Notes: generated by a model from the sequence alone, not told the origin. A stretch of DNA of 64,000 bases from Sphingomonas hengshuiensis (GCF_000935025.1 NZ_CP010836.1:3596001-3660000); one strand, 5' to 3'. Positions 52,208-61,270 are shown, counted from the first letter of the stretch. A program made the numbers and translations.

Positions 52208-52328
52208 CGCTCGACGCGGCGTGGTGGACAGGGCTGGATTCGAACCAGCGTACGGGAAACCCGGGCAGATTTACAGTCTGCTGCCTTTAACCACTCGGCC
52301 ACCTGTCCAGGCGCCGCCGCGTCGAGCG
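52208..52328. repeat. 14-bp perfect inverted repeat bracketing tRNA-Tyr
   Basis: The arms CGCTCGACGCGGCG (52208-52221) and its complement (52315-52328) lie directly outside the two ends of the tRNA gene. In the primary transcript they can pair leader with trailer, extending the acceptor stem by 14 bp after a 6-nt bulge in the leader. Confidence 0.7.
52222..52308 (-). tRNA. tRNA-Tyr (anticodon GTA)
   Basis: An 87-nt class II tRNA with a long variable arm and encoded CCA. The acceptor stem GGACAGG pairs with CCTGTCC. The anticodon arm CAGACTGTAAATCTG presents GTA. The T-arm contains GGTTCGAATCC. It is flanked by an inverted repeat described separately. Confidence 0.96.
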
Positions 52329-52430
52329 AGGGCGGTCCATTGCCGAAGCGAATAGGGCCTGTCAACGCCTTGCGCGGCGTAACTGTGCCGCATAGCGTCG
52401 CTGCAACCCATCTTTCCCCTCAGGAGGCCT

Positions 52431-54050
52431 ATGCGCGCCTTTACCGCCACTGCCATCGCCGCCGTCGCCCTGATCGCCAGCCCGCTGGCCGCGCAGAGCG
52501 TCGATCGCGCCGAAATCGCCCGCATCATCGACGAAGGGTTCAACCATTCGCAGATCATGCAGACCGCCCAGACGCTGATGGACGGCATCGGCCCGCGCCT
52601 GACCAATTCGCCCGGAATGCGCCGCGCCGAGGACTGGACGATGGCGCGCTATCGCGACTGGGGGCTGAAGAACGTCCACAAGGAAGGCTTCGAATTCGGG
52701 CGCGGATGGTGGGCCGAACGGTTCAGCGCGCGGATGGTGAGCCCGCGCCCAATCGAGCTGACCGCGATGGCGATCACCTGGACCCCCGGCACGCCGGGCC
52801 GGGTGAGCGCCCCCGTGATCGTCGCCCCGATCACCAGCGTCGATCATTTCGCCCGCTACAAGGGCAAGCTGGCAGGCAAGATCGTGATGGTCACGCTGCC
52901 CGATGACGGATCGGAGCCCGGCGCGGCGCCGTTCAAGCGCTGGAGCGGCGAGGAACTGGCGAAGTTCGACACCTATGAGCAGCCCAAATATGATCCCGAA
53001 GCCGCCGATCGCCGGATCAAGCGGCTCGATTTCGCGACCAGGCTCGACGCCTTTCTGAAGGCCGAGGGCGCCGTCGCCTATGCGACCATGTCGAGCCGCG
53101 ACGGCAAGCTGCTCCATGGCAACGGCTATCTGTTCGGCACGGGCGAGACGCAGCAGGTGCCCGGATTCGAAATCGCCGCCGAGGATTATCGCCGCCTTGC
53201 CCGCCTCGCCAAGGTCGGCCCCGCCCCCGTCGTCGAGCTGGAAAGCGTCGTCCATTTCGAGGACGCCGATACCAAGGCGTATAATGTCTTCGCCGACATC
53301 CCCGGCACCGACCCCAGCGGCGCCTATGTCATGGCCGGCGCGCATCTCGATAGCTGGACCGCGGGCGACGGCGCCGCCGACAATGGCGCGGGCACCGCGA
53401 TGGTGATGGAGGCGGCGCGCATCCTCCAGGCGATGGGGGTGAAGCCCAAGCGCACGATCCGCTTCGCGCTATGGGCGGGCGAGGAACAGGGGCTGCTCGG
53501 GTCGATGGCCTATGTCGAACAGCATATCGCCACCCGCAAACCCGCGGCAGGCGCGCCGAGCACGGGCCTCGCGCGCTTCTATGGCTGGGCGAACCGCTGG
53601 CCGGTGACGCGCCAGCCGGGCTATGGCCAGCTCGCCGCCTATTTCAATCTCGACAACGGATCGGGCAAGATTCGCGGCATCAATGCCGAGAATAACCTTG
53701 CCGCAGTGCCGATGCTGCGCGAATGGCTGTCGCCGTTCGGATCGATGGGCGCGAACACGGTGGCGATCCGCAAGGTCGGCGGCACCGATCACGTCTTTTT
53801 CTCCGCGGTCGGCATCCCCGCCTTCCAGTTCATCCAGGACCCGCTCGATTATGGCAGCCGCCTCCACCACACCAGCATCGACACGTTCGATCATCTCAAG
53901 CCCGCCGACATGCGGCAGGCCGCTGTGATCCTCGCCGCATTCCTGCTCCAGGCCGCGAACGCCGAAAAGCCGCTGCCGCGCGGCGCTTTCCCGACCGAGC
54001 CGAGCGTGACCGATCCGTTCGGCTATCCCGATCCGAGCGACCTCGACTGA
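52431..54050 (+). CDS. Exported M28-family zinc aminopeptidase/carboxypeptidase
   Basis: Predicted periplasmic peptidase of 539 residues. A signal peptide occupies residues 1-21 (SPLAA-Q). A PA-type insert lies in the first half (about 100-190). The metal core shows His in GAHLDSW, Asp in GAADNGAGT, the Glu pair WAGEEQGLLGS, Asp in NLDNGSGK and the last His in LHHTSIDTF, the M28 set. AGGAGG lies only 3 nt before the ATG, unusually tight. The stop overlaps rlmB. Confidence 0.93.
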   Translation: MRAFTATAIAAVALIASPLAAQSVDRAEIARIIDEGFNHSQIMQTAQTLMDGIGPRLTNSPGMRRAEDWTMARYRDWGLKNVHKEGFEFGRGWWAERFSARMVSPRPIELTAMAITWTPGTPGRVSAPVIVAPITSVDHFARYKGKLAGKIVMVTLPDDGSEPGAAPFKRWSGEELAKFDTYEQPKYDPEAADRRIKRLDFATRLDAFLKAEGAVAYATMSSRDGKLLHGNGYLFGTGETQQVPGFEIAAEDYRRLARLAKVGPAPVVELESVVHFEDADTKAYNVFADIPGTDPSGAYVMAGAHLDSWTAGDGAADNGAGTAMVMEAARILQAMGVKPKRTIRFALWAGEEQGLLGSMAYVEQHIATRKPAAGAPSTGLARFYGWANRWPVTRQPGYGQLAAYFNLDNGSGKIRGINAENNLAAVPMLREWLSPFGSMGANTVAIRKVGGTDHVFFSAVGIPAFQFIQDPLDYGSRLHHTSIDTFDHLKPADMRQAAVILAAFLLQAANAEKPLPRGAFPTEPSVTDPFGYPDPSDLD

Positions 54051-54796
54051 TGGCGAAACGAGGACATCGCCCGAGCCAGGCGCCCGCATCGCGCCCGCGC
54101 TTCTATGGCCGCCACGCCGTGCTCGCCGCACTGGCCAACCCCGAACGCAATGTGCGCAAGCTGTGGGGCACGCGCGAGGCATTGGGCGCGCTCGACATCC
54201 CGCCGGTGATCCCGATCACCTATGCCGATGTCGCCGATCTCGCGCGACTGGTTCCCGGCGACGCGCCGCACCAGGGCATCGTCGCCGAAGTCGATCCGCT
54301 CGAGGAAATCTGGCTGGGCGACCTGCTGGATCAGGGTGCGGGCGACCGCCGCCCGCTGGTGGTGCTCGACCAGGTCACCGATCCGCACAATGTCGGCGCG
54401 ATCCTGCGATCGGCGGCGGCGTTCGACGCGCTGGGCATCATCACCCAGGATCGCCACGCACCGCCCGAATCGGGCACCGTCGCCCGCGCCGCATCGGGCG
54501 CGCTGGAGAATGTGCCCTGGGTCCGCGTCGTCAATCTGGCGCGCGCGCTGGACGAGATTGCCGAGGCGGGCTTCTGGCGGATCGGGATGACCGGCCATGC
54601 CAAGGGCACGCTGGCGCAGGTGATGGGCGAAGGCCGCATCGCGCTGGTGATGGGCGCCGAGGGCGAAGGGATGCGCCAGAATACAGAATCGCATTGCGAC
54701 GAGCTCGCGCGGCTGCCGATCTCGCCCAAGGTCGAGAGCCTGAATGTGTCCAACGCCGCCGCGGTGGCGCTCTATGCCATCACAGCGCGCGGATGA
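54050..54796 (+). CDS. rlmB: 23S rRNA (guanosine-2'-O-)-methyltransferase RlmB-type
   Basis: SpoU-type methyltransferase, expected to act on Gm2251 of 23S rRNA. The product is 248 residues: the substrate-binding N-domain (RFYGRHAVLAALANPERNVRKLW) precedes the knotted SAM domain with VLDQVTDPHNVGAILRSAAAF, MGAEGEGM and the closing SPKVESLNVSNAAAVALY, the SpoU motifs. ATG 54050 sits on the previous stop. Other SpoU members (TrmH) are less likely because of the N-domain. Confidence 0.93.
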   Translation: MAKRGHRPSQAPASRPRFYGRHAVLAALANPERNVRKLWGTREALGALDIPPVIPITYADVADLARLVPGDAPHQGIVAEVDPLEEIWLGDLLDQGAGDRRPLVVLDQVTDPHNVGAILRSAAAFDALGIITQDRHAPPESGTVARAASGALENVPWVRVVNLARALDEIAEAGFWRIGMTGHAKGTLAQVMGEGRIALVMGAEGEGMRQNTESHCDELARLPISPKVESLNVSNAAAVALYAITARG

Positions 54797-55503
54797 TGCC
54801 GCCGCTCCGCCGCGCGATCGCCGCCGCGATCCTGGTGCCGCTGGCGCTTGCGCTGGCCGCGTGCCTGTTCCTGCCGGGCAAGTTCCAGTCGACGCTGACG
54901 ATCCATGCCGATCGCAGCTTCGCCTATAGCTACACCGGCGAAGTGGTCGCGATCGACCTGACCGGCGCGATGACCAAGGCCGTATCGGGCATGGCCGATG
55001 CGGCGGAGGATGGGAGCGCCACGCCCTCCGACGAGGCGACCGACGCCGCCGAGGACCCGGCGAAGAAGGACGCGGAATATCGCGAACTGGCCGAGCAGGT
55101 GCGCAAGGAAGCCGGCTACAAGACCGTCGAATATCGCGGCAACGGCGTGTTCTACGTCGACTATGCGCTCAGCGGGCGGCTCACGCACAATTTTCTGTTC
55201 CCGTACAATCAGGACGCGGGAATGGTCTTCCCGTTCCTCGCGGTCGAGCTGCGCGGCAAGGACGGTGTGCGGATCAAGGCCCCCGGCTTCGCCAAGTCGG
55301 AGGGCAAGGGCGCGATGGGGACCGGCGACGATGCCATTGCGAAGCTCGACGGCAGCTTCACGCTGATCACCGACGCCGAGATCGTAAGCCAGAACAATGA
55401 AGACGGGGCAACGACCGTGCCGGGCGGCAAGTCGATCACCTGGAAGGTCAACAGCCAGACCGACGACGCTCCGATGGCGGTGCTGAGGGTGGCGGGGCTT
55501 TAG
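54793..55503 (+). CDS. Hypothetical lipoprotein
   Basis: Function unknown, 236 residues. The signal sequence ends in a lipobox (LALAAC), so the protein is probably lipid-anchored. The mature part is acidic with a helical Asp/Glu-rich region (about 65-105), then a beta-rich domain with SGRLTHNFLFPYNQD and TWKVNSQTDDAPMAVLRV near the end. The ATGATG at 54793/54796 gives two possible starts overlapping the rlmB stop. It is convergent with the ferredoxin gene. Confidence 0.75.
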   Translation: MMPPLRRAIAAAILVPLALALAACLFLPGKFQSTLTIHADRSFAYSYTGEVVAIDLTGAMTKAVSGMADAAEDGSATPSDEATDAAEDPAKKDAEYRELAEQVRKEAGYKTVEYRGNGVFYVDYALSGRLTHNFLFPYNQDAGMVFPFLAVELRGKDGVRIKAPGFAKSEGKGAMGTGDDAIAKLDGSFTLITDAEIVSQNNEDGATTVPGGKSITWKVNSQTDDAPMAVLRVAGL

Positions 55504-55519
55504 CGCCCGCCGGCCCGGC

Positions 55520-55837
55520 TCAATCCTCGGCGGCGATCGTCACCTTCAGCCCGTCCAGCGCGTCGGTGAACGGGATCTGGCACGACAGTCGCGACTGGTC
55601 GTTGCGATCGGACGCGCTATCCAGCAGGTCATTCTCGTCTTCGCTCATCGGCGGGAGTTTGGCCGCAAATTCCGGGTCGACATGGACGTGGCACGTGGCG
55701 CAGCTGCAGCAGCCGCCGCACAGTGCGAGCAGTTCGTCGAAGCCATTGTCGCGGATCACCTCCATCACGCTCAACCCAGTGTCCCCGTCGACGGTGCGTT
55801 CTTCCCCTTCGCGGGTGACGACAATCAGCTTCGGCAT
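55520..55837 (-). CDS. [2Fe-2S] ferredoxin (adrenodoxin type)
   Basis: A 105-residue electron carrier. The cluster ligands are Cys40, Cys46, Cys49 (C-x5-C-x2-C in [15 protein letters not shown]) and Cys86 (RLSCQIPF). Adrenodoxin-type sequence, likely to serve P450 or dioxygenase-type enzymes or Fe-S assembly. No reductase gene is adjacent. A cytochrome P450 lies 8 kb away at the right edge but there is no direct link. Confidence 0.95.
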   Translation of the reverse strand: MPKLIVVTREGEERTVDGDTGLSVMEVIRDNGFDELLALCGGCCSCATCHVHVDPEFAAKLPPMSEDENDLLDSASDRNDQSRLSCQIPFTDALDGLKVTIAAED

Positions 55838-55901
55838 CGCTATCTCCTGTATTCCGGCGGGTCCATGCCGCCGATCCCCCAGCAGTGCAAGGATCGCCTA
55901 G

Positions 55902-56525
55902 ATGGGATTGAGCGCCGAACAGCTTCGAACCGCGCTCGACGCGCTTGCCGCGATCGAGCCCGCCTTCGCCGCGGGCCTCGCGCGCGCGGGCTATCCCGAG
56001 CCGCGGTTGCGCGACCGCGGCTACGAGACCCTGCTGCGCACGATCATCGGCCAGCAGGTCAGCGTCGCCGCCGCGCAGTCGATCTGGAACAAGCTCGCCG
56101 CCGCGCTGGGCGACCTGACCGATCCCGCCACCGTCGCCGCGGCATCGGACGAGACGCTGCGCGCCGCCGGGCTGTCGCGGCAAAAGGCGAGCTATGCCCG
56201 CAGCCTGGCGGAGGAAGTCAGCAGCGGCCGGCTCGACCTGCACAACCTCCCCGCAGACGACGAAGCCGCCATCGCCGCGCTGACGCACATCAAGGGCATC
56301 GGGCGCTGGTCCGCCGAAATCTACCTGTTGTTTGCCGAGGGGCGCCCCGACATCTGGCCCGCGGGCGACCTGGCGGTGCAGATCGAGATCGGGCGGCTGC
56401 TCGGCCATGCCGAGCGCCCGTCGGAAAAGCTGCTGCGCACCCTCTCAGAACCCTGGCGGCCCCATCGCGGCGCCGCGGCGATCTTTGCCTGGCACCATTA
56501 CAAGGTCGACATGGACGTGATCTGA
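55902..56525 (+). CDS. alkA: DNA-3-methyladenine glycosylase II (AlkA-like, HhH-GPD)
   Basis: Base-excision repair glycosylase for alkylated purines, 207 residues. Helix-hairpin-helix LTHIKGIGRWSAEIYLLF (about 128-145) and the catalytic Asp156 in WPAGDLAVQ. The N-terminal domain of E. coli AlkA is absent, as in many alphaproteobacterial forms. It faces the ferredoxin gene divergently. Confidence 0.93.
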   Translation: MGLSAEQLRTALDALAAIEPAFAAGLARAGYPEPRLRDRGYETLLRTIIGQQVSVAAAQSIWNKLAAALGDLTDPATVAAASDETLRAAGLSRQKASYARSLAEEVSSGRLDLHNLPADDEAAIAALTHIKGIGRWSAEIYLLFAEGRPDIWPAGDLAVQIEIGRLLGHAERPSEKLLRTLSEPWRPHRGAAAIFAWHHYKVDMDVI

Positions 56526-56537
56526 GCGGCCCCCGCC

Positions 56538-56654
56538 TCAGCCCTGGTCGGCGCGCACCGCGTCGAGGATGCTGAGCGCGGCAAGCACCGCGGCGAATGC
56601 GATCATCGATCCCGCGACGAGATACAGATAATTGCTTCCGATGATGTCGAGCAT
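56538..56654 (-). CDS. Very small membrane protein (38 residues), divergent from hemN
   Basis: A 38-codon ORF at ATG 56654 with GGAG 8 nt upstream. The product is one membrane helix (LVAGSMIAFAAVLAALSIL) flanked by a short front (MLDIIGSNYLY) and a charged tail (DAVRADQG). No family is recognised. An FNR box lies 57 bp upstream of the start and is shared with hemN, so it may be O2-regulated. The size and shape recall the small subunits of respiratory oxidases, but no such operon is next to it. Confidence 0.6.
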   Translation of the reverse strand: MLDIIGSNYLYLVAGSMIAFAAVLAALSILDAVRADQG

Positions 56655-56710
56655 GGGACGGTCTCCATAAAACGATACCGTCCAGCATCGCCGCCGCGCG
56701 CCGCGCTTCC

Positions 56711-56724
56711 TTGATCCAGGTCAA
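56711..56724. promoter_or_regulatory. FNR-type binding site upstream of hemN
   Basis: TTGATCCAGGTCAA, a one-base variant of the TTGAT-N4-ATCAA consensus, centred 41.5 bp before the hemN ATG. An FNR-type regulator with the matching recognition helix (ETVSR) is encoded at 62486. hemN is an FNR target in many proteobacteria, so activation under low oxygen is likely. The divergent 38-codon gene could share the site. Confidence 0.85.
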
Positions 56725-56758
56725 AGAATGCCGCGCCCTCGCGCGCCAGGCCTGCGCG

Positions 56759-58105
56759 ATGCCGCATCTTTTCCTGCCCGACCTCGCCGAGCGCGCCGTG
56801 CCGCGCTACACCAGCTATCCGACCGCCGCCGAATTCCACCCCGGCATCGGCGCGCGCGAACAGGCGGACGCGCTGGCGGCGGTTGCGCCGGAAACGCCGG
56901 TCTCGCTGTACGTCCACATCCCCTTCTGCCACGAAATCTGCTGGTATTGCGGGTGCAACACCGGCGCGATCGGCCGCGGCGACCGAGTCGCGGCCTATCG
57001 CGACGCGCTGCTGCGCGAGATCGAGAGCGTCGGCGGCCGGATGCTGGGACGCGTGGTCAGCGTGCATTTCGGCGGCGGCAGTCCCAACGCCCTGCCCGCC
57101 GCCGACCTGCTCGCGATCGCCGCCGCGCTGCGCACGCGCTTCGACATCGCGCCCGATGCCGAATGGGCCGCCGAGCTCGACCCGCGCACGCTCAACGCCG
57201 ACTATGCCGTCGCGCTCGCCGCCGCCGGGATCGGGCGTGCCAGCCTTGGCGCGCAGACCTTTGCGCCGCAGGTCCAGCGCCGGATCAACCGCATCCAGCC
57301 GTTCCGCGACGTTGCGCGGGCGGCCCACGACCTGCGCGCGGCAGGGATCGGGCGGATCAACCTCGACCTGATGTACGGCCTGCCCGGCCAGTCGCTCGAC
57401 GACATCGCCGCGACGCTCGCCCAGGCACAGGTGATCGCCCCCGATCGCGTCGCGATGTTCGGCTATGCGCATATGCCGCGGATGCTGCCGCGCCAGCGGA
57501 TGATCGACGAGAGCCTGTTGCCCGACGCGCGCGCACGATTCTGGCAGAGCGCGCTCGCGCATGACCTGCTGGTCGAGGCCGGATATCGGGCGATCGGCTT
57601 CGATCATTTCGCGCGGCCCGGCGACAGCCTCGCCGTCGCCGCGCATAGCGGGCGGCTGCGGCGCAATTTCCAGGGCTTTACCGATGATCCCGCGGCGATC
57701 GTCATCGGGCTGGGCGCCTCGTCGATCAGCCAGTTCGACGGGCTGCTCGTCCAGAACGAGAAACATGCCGGGCGCTATCGCATGCTCGCGGGCAATGGCC
57801 TGCTGGCCGGGGTTCGCGGCGTGGCGCGCACCGCCGACGACCGGATGCGCACCGACATCATCGAGCGGCTGTTGTGCGACGGCAGCGTCGATGCCGCCGA
57901 AATCGCGCTGCGCCATGGCCAGCCGGTGCAGGCGCTTTCCGCCGCGCTGCCGCCGCTGAAGGCGCTGCGCGACCAGGGCGTGATCGCGCTCGACGGGTGG
58001 CGAGTCGCGATCCTGCCCGCGGGGCGCCCCTATGCCCGCCTCGCCGCGTGCGCGTTCGACGCCTATCGCGCCGCCCCGCCCCAACGCTTCAGCCGCGCGG
58101 TATAG
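56759..58105 (+). CDS. hemN: Oxygen-independent coproporphyrinogen III oxidase
   Basis: Radical-SAM enzyme that makes protoporphyrinogen IX in heme synthesis without O2. The product is 448 residues; Cys57, Cys61 and Cys64 (FCHEICWYC) hold the [4Fe-4S] cluster, and YVHIPF precedes them. The extra GVNTGA-type Cys66 and the SLGAQTF and LDLMYGLPGQ motifs are typical. ATG 56759 (MPHLFLPDLAERAVPRYTSYP) is chosen; an upstream TTG would overlap the FNR box. HemF, the aerobic form, is not in the window. Confidence 0.95.
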   Translation: MPHLFLPDLAERAVPRYTSYPTAAEFHPGIGAREQADALAAVAPETPVSLYVHIPFCHEICWYCGCNTGAIGRGDRVAAYRDALLREIESVGGRMLGRVVSVHFGGGSPNALPAADLLAIAAALRTRFDIAPDAEWAAELDPRTLNADYAVALAAAGIGRASLGAQTFAPQVQRRINRIQPFRDVARAAHDLRAAGIGRINLDLMYGLPGQSLDDIAATLAQAQVIAPDRVAMFGYAHMPRMLPRQRMIDESLLPDARARFWQSALAHDLLVEAGYRAIGFDHFARPGDSLAVAAHSGRLRRNFQGFTDDPAAIVIGLGASSISQFDGLLVQNEKHAGRYRMLAGNGLLAGVRGVARTADDRMRTDIIERLLCDGSVDAAEIALRHGQPVQALSAALPPLKALRDQGVIALDGWRVAILPAGRPYARLAACAFDAYRAAPPQRFSRAV

Positions 58106-58116
58106 GGGAGCGCCTT

Positions 58117-58128
58117 GGGATATTTCCC
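58117..58128. promoter_or_regulatory. Interrupted palindrome upstream of the universal stress protein gene
   Basis: GGGA-TATT-TCCC, 61 bp before the usp start and 12 bp after the hemN stop. Its symmetry suggests a regulator site, possibly for FixJ, which recognises loosely conserved half-sites. I could not match it to a published box with confidence. Confidence 0.3.
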
Positions 58129-58161
58129 GATACCCGGCGCCCGATCCCGCCCCTAGCCTCG

Positions 58162-58182
58162 CTCCATCCTCGAAAGATGGAG
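58162..58182 (+). promoter_or_regulatory. Leader hairpin covering the ribosome binding site of usp
   Basis: CTCCATC (58162-58168) pairs perfectly with GATGGAG (58176-58182), leaving a 7-nt loop. The 3' arm contains the GGAG Shine-Dalgarno of the usp gene, whose ATG is at 58189. Folding would mask it; this may be a translational control element or a chance pairing. Confidence 0.5.
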
Positions 58183-58188
58183 ACCCCA

Positions 58189-58992
58189 ATGAAGAACGTG
58201 CTGCTGCTGATCCATGACGATCCCGGCCAGGAGGCGCGGTTGCAGGCCGCGCTGGACCTCACCCGTGCGTTGAACGGGCATCTGGTCTGTGTCGACGTGA
58301 CGATCGTGCCCGTCGCCATCGACGATTACGTGCCCAATGGCGGCTCGGCGCTGTTGCTTGCCGACGAACGGGCGCGCGAACGCGTCAATCGCGCGACGCT
58401 GGCGAAACGGCTCGCGCATGAGGACGTGTCCTATGACTGGCAGGACGTTACCGGCGACCTGAGCGGCGCATTGCGCGCGGCGGCGGGGCTGGCGGACGTG
58501 ATCGTCATCAACCGCCAGCTCGAGGGGCTGCATTTTCCCGACATGCGCGGCCTCGCCGGCGACCTGCTCGTCCGCGCCGAAACCCCGGTGCTGGCAGTCC
58601 CCGAGACGGCGCGCCGCTTCGATGCGTTCGGCCATGCGCTGGTGGCGTGGGACGGCTCCAAGGCCGCCGAGGAAGCGCTCCAGGCGGCAGTGCCGCTGCT
58701 CGCGCTGGCCCGCGCCGTGACGCTGGTCGAGATCGACGACGGCTCGCTCAAATCCTCCGCGACCGAGGCGGCGAAATATCTGTCGCGCCACGGGATCGAG
58801 CCGGTGATCCGCCACGTGCCGACCAGCTTCGAACGGACCAGCGACGCGCTGCTCACCGAAATCGCGACTCTCCACCCCGCCTATCTGGTGATGGGGGGCT
58901 ATGGCCATAGCCGCGCGCTGCAGGCGGTGTTCGGCGGAGTCACGCGCCGGATGCTGTGCGAAAGCCCCGTGCCGCTATTGCTGGCGCACTGA
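58189..58992 (+). CDS. Tandem universal stress protein
   Basis: Two UspA domains in 267 residues (about 1-140 and 150-267). The second ends with the ATP-type pattern VMGGYGHSRALQAVFGGVTRRMLCESPVPLLL, while the first has a weaker equivalent (VINRQLEGLHFP). Such proteins accumulate in hypoxia and stationary phase in FixLJ/FNR-regulated bacteria. ATG 58189 has GGAG 6 nt upstream, inside a hairpin. It lies between hemN and an oxidoreductase gene. Confidence 0.9.
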   Translation: MKNVLLLIHDDPGQEARLQAALDLTRALNGHLVCVDVTIVPVAIDDYVPNGGSALLLADERARERVNRATLAKRLAHEDVSYDWQDVTGDLSGALRAAAGLADVIVINRQLEGLHFPDMRGLAGDLLVRAETPVLAVPETARRFDAFGHALVAWDGSKAAEEALQAAVPLLALARAVTLVEIDDGSLKSSATEAAKYLSRHGIEPVIRHVPTSFERTSDALLTEIATLHPAYLVMGGYGHSRALQAVFGGVTRRMLCESPVPLLLAH

Positions 58993-58993
58993 C

Positions 58994-59689
58994 ATGGACG
59001 CGATCACCACGGGCGCACGCTCCTCCGAACCGCTCCGGCAGCTCGTGGTGCTCGGCCACCCCTCGCCCAACAGCTTCAACCGCGCGATCGCCGAGACCTA
59101 TTGCGCGGCGGTGCGCGAATGCGGGCAGATCCCGATGCTGCGCGATCTCTATGCGCAGAAGTTCGATCCGGTGCTCCACGCCGACGAGACGCCCGGCGCC
59201 GGGATCGAACGCTGGCCCGATGTCGCGGCCGAGCTGGACTATGTGCGCTCCGCCGATGCGATCGTGCTGATCTACCCGATCTGGTTCGGGACGCCGCCCG
59301 CGATCATCAAGGGCTATATCGATCGCGTGCTCGGCGCGCGGGTCCGCGCCGAATCGCTCAAGGCGGGGCTGCCCAGCCCGTTGCTCGTGGGGAAACGGTT
59401 GCTGACGCTCTCGTCCTCGGCGACGACATTGCCCTGGCTCGAGGAGAAGGGCCAATGGGTTGCGCTGCGCCAGGCGTTCGACGCCTATCTGGTCGCGGCG
59501 TTCCAGATGCATTCGAGCGAGCATGTCCATTTCGACTCGATCGTCGACGGCTTGCCCGAGGCCGTGGTGTACGAGCATCTGGAAAGCGCGCGGACGGCGG
59601 CGTTCAAGCTGTCGAGCGACCTGCTCCATGCGCGCCATTCAATACACGCACAGGCGGCGCTGGCCCGTCGCGTCGCCGAACGCGCATGA
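58994..59689 (+). CDS. NAD(P)H-dependent oxidoreductase, flavodoxin-like fold
   Basis: A 231-residue FMN or FAD-dependent reductase of the NQO1/MdaB type. The flavin-binding loop is LVVLGHPSPNSFNRAIAE near the N-terminus, and the family motif ADAIVLIYPIWFGTPPAIIKGYIDRVL lies at about 88-114. It could reduce quinones or other acceptors. It starts 1 bp after the usp stop and is probably co-transcribed with usp. Confidence 0.88.
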   Translation: MDAITTGARSSEPLRQLVVLGHPSPNSFNRAIAETYCAAVRECGQIPMLRDLYAQKFDPVLHADETPGAGIERWPDVAAELDYVRSADAIVLIYPIWFGTPPAIIKGYIDRVLGARVRAESLKAGLPSPLLVGKRLLTLSSSATTLPWLEEKGQWVALRQAFDAYLVAAFQMHSSEHVHFDSIVDGLPEAVVYEHLESARTAAFKLSSDLLHARHSIHAQAALARRVAERA

Positions 59690-59746
59690 TCCGAACGCGC
59701 CGATGGAGTGCTCGATAAAATTGCCGTTTCTCTGTAGCGTCGCGTG

Positions 59747-61270
59747 ATGAACCGTTCCGAGACCCTGGCCCTGTTCGTCGACACCGCGACCGACCGCGCC
59801 TTGTTCCTGCTCGACGCGAACGGAATGGTGCTGACATGGAATCGCGGCGCCGAGCTGCTTTCCGGCTGGACCGCGGACGAGATGATCGGGCGGCCCGGCA
59901 GCGACTTGTATCCGCCGCCCGACACTGCGACGGGCAAGCCCGCGGCCGATTTGCACCGAGCGATCGCATCGCGTGTTCGCGAGGAAAGCTGGCGGGTGCG
60001 CAAGGACGGGTCGGAATTCCTCGCTGACGTCACCATCGCCGCGCTGCATCACGACGACGGCTCGCTGCGCGGGTTCGGGCAGGTGATGTACGACATCACC
60101 GATCGCAAGGCGTCCGAATCGGCGCTGGAGCGCAGCGCGCTGCATCTTCGCTCGATCCTCGCCACCGTCCCCGACGCGATGGTGGTGATCGACGAGCGCG
60201 GCACGATCCTGTCGTTCAGCGCCGCTGCGGAACGGCTGTTCGGCTATACCGAGGCCGATGTCGTCGGGCGCAATCTGAAGATGCTGATGCCCGGGCCCGA
60301 TCGCGACCGGCACGACGAGTATGTCGCGCGCTACCTCGCGACCGGCGAGCGGCGGATCATCGGCATCGGTCGCATCGTCGTCGGCCAGCGGCGCGACGGC
60401 ACGCCGTTCCCGATGGAATTGTCGGTCGGCGAGGCGAGTAGCGAAGGGCACCGGATCTTCACCGGCTTCATCCGCGACCTGACCGAACAGCAGCGCGCCG
60501 AACTGCGGCTCAAAGAGCTTCAGTCCGAGCTGATCCACGTCTCGCGGCTGTCGGCGATGGGAACGATGGCGTCGACGCTGGCGCACGAGCTCAACCAGCC
60601 GCTGACCGCCATCGCCAACTACCTGGAGGCGGGGCGCGACCTGCTCGACCAGCGGACCGATCCCGAAACGCTGGCAATGGTTCGCGAGGCGATGGACGAA
60701 TCGGCGCAGGAGACGCTGCGTGCGGGCAATATCGTCCGGCGGCTGCGCGATTTCGTGTCGCGCGGCGATGTGGACAAACGCGTCGAGGATTTGCCGCATC
60801 TGATCGACGAGGCCAGCCGGCTGGCGCTGATCGGCGCGAAGGAGCGCGGCGTGCGCGCCTTTTACGACCTGGACCCCGACGCCGCTTCGGTGCTGGTCGA
60901 TCGCGTCCAGATTCAGCAGGTCCTCGTCAATCTCGTGCGCAACGCAGTCGAGGCGATGGGGCCCAGCCCGGTGCGCGACGTGACGGTCGCCACCGCCTCC
61001 GACGCGCGCGGCATGGTGCGGGTGTCGGTCGCGGATACCGGACCGGGGATCGATCCGGCGCTCGCGTCGCGGCTGTTCGAGGCATTCTCCAGTACCAAGG
61101 ACCGCGGCATGGGCCTAGGGCTGTCGATCTGCCGGACGATCGTGGAGGCGCACGGCGGACGTATCTGGGTCGATGCCCGTCCCGGCGGGGGCACGATCTT
61201 TCACTTTACGATTATGGGCGCGGGGACGGAGGACTCCAATGACGGAAAAACGGACCATTCACCTCGTTGA
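59747..61270 (+). CDS. fixL: Oxygen sensor histidine kinase FixL
   Basis: Heme-based O2 sensor kinase, 507 residues; cytoplasmic, as no membrane helix is seen. The first PAS (about 10-120) lacks the heme His. The second PAS (about 130-250) carries heme ligand His189 (DRHDEY) plus Arg195 and Arg209 (IIGIGRI), matching His200, Arg206 and Arg220 of Bradyrhizobium FixL. Then come HisKA with His280 (AHELNQPL) and the HATPase domain ([25 protein letters not shown]). ATG 59747 is preferred over GTG 59744. The 3' end overlaps fixJ by 32 bp. Low O2 should activate phosphorylation of FixJ. Confidence 0.95.
   Translation: MNRSETLALFVDTATDRALFLLDANGMVLTWNRGAELLSGWTADEMIGRPGSDLYPPPDTATGKPAADLHRAIASRVREESWRVRKDGSEFLADVTIAALHHDDGSLRGFGQVMYDITDRKASESALERSALHLRSILATVPDAMVVIDERGTILSFSAAAERLFGYTEADVVGRNLKMLMPGPDRDRHDEYVARYLATGERRIIGIGRIVVGQRRDGTPFPMELSVGEASSEGHRIFTGFIRDLTEQQRAELRLKELQSELIHVSRLSAMGTMASTLAHELNQPLTAIANYLEAGRDLLDQRTDPETLAMVREAMDESAQETLRAGNIVRRLRDFVSRGDVDKRVEDLPHLIDEASRLALIGAKERGVRAFYDLDPDAASVLVDRVQIQQVLVNLVRNAVEAMGPSPVRDVTVATASDARGMVRVSVADTGPGIDPALASRLFEAFSSTKDRGMGLGLSICRTIVEAHGGRIWVDARPGGGTIFHFTIMGAGTEDSNDGKTDHSPR

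Noticed and set aside
56603..58189. 528-codon minus-strand ORF over hemN
   Set aside because: Antisense shadow of hemN with Arg/Gly-rich text; hemN itself has all radical-SAM motifs.
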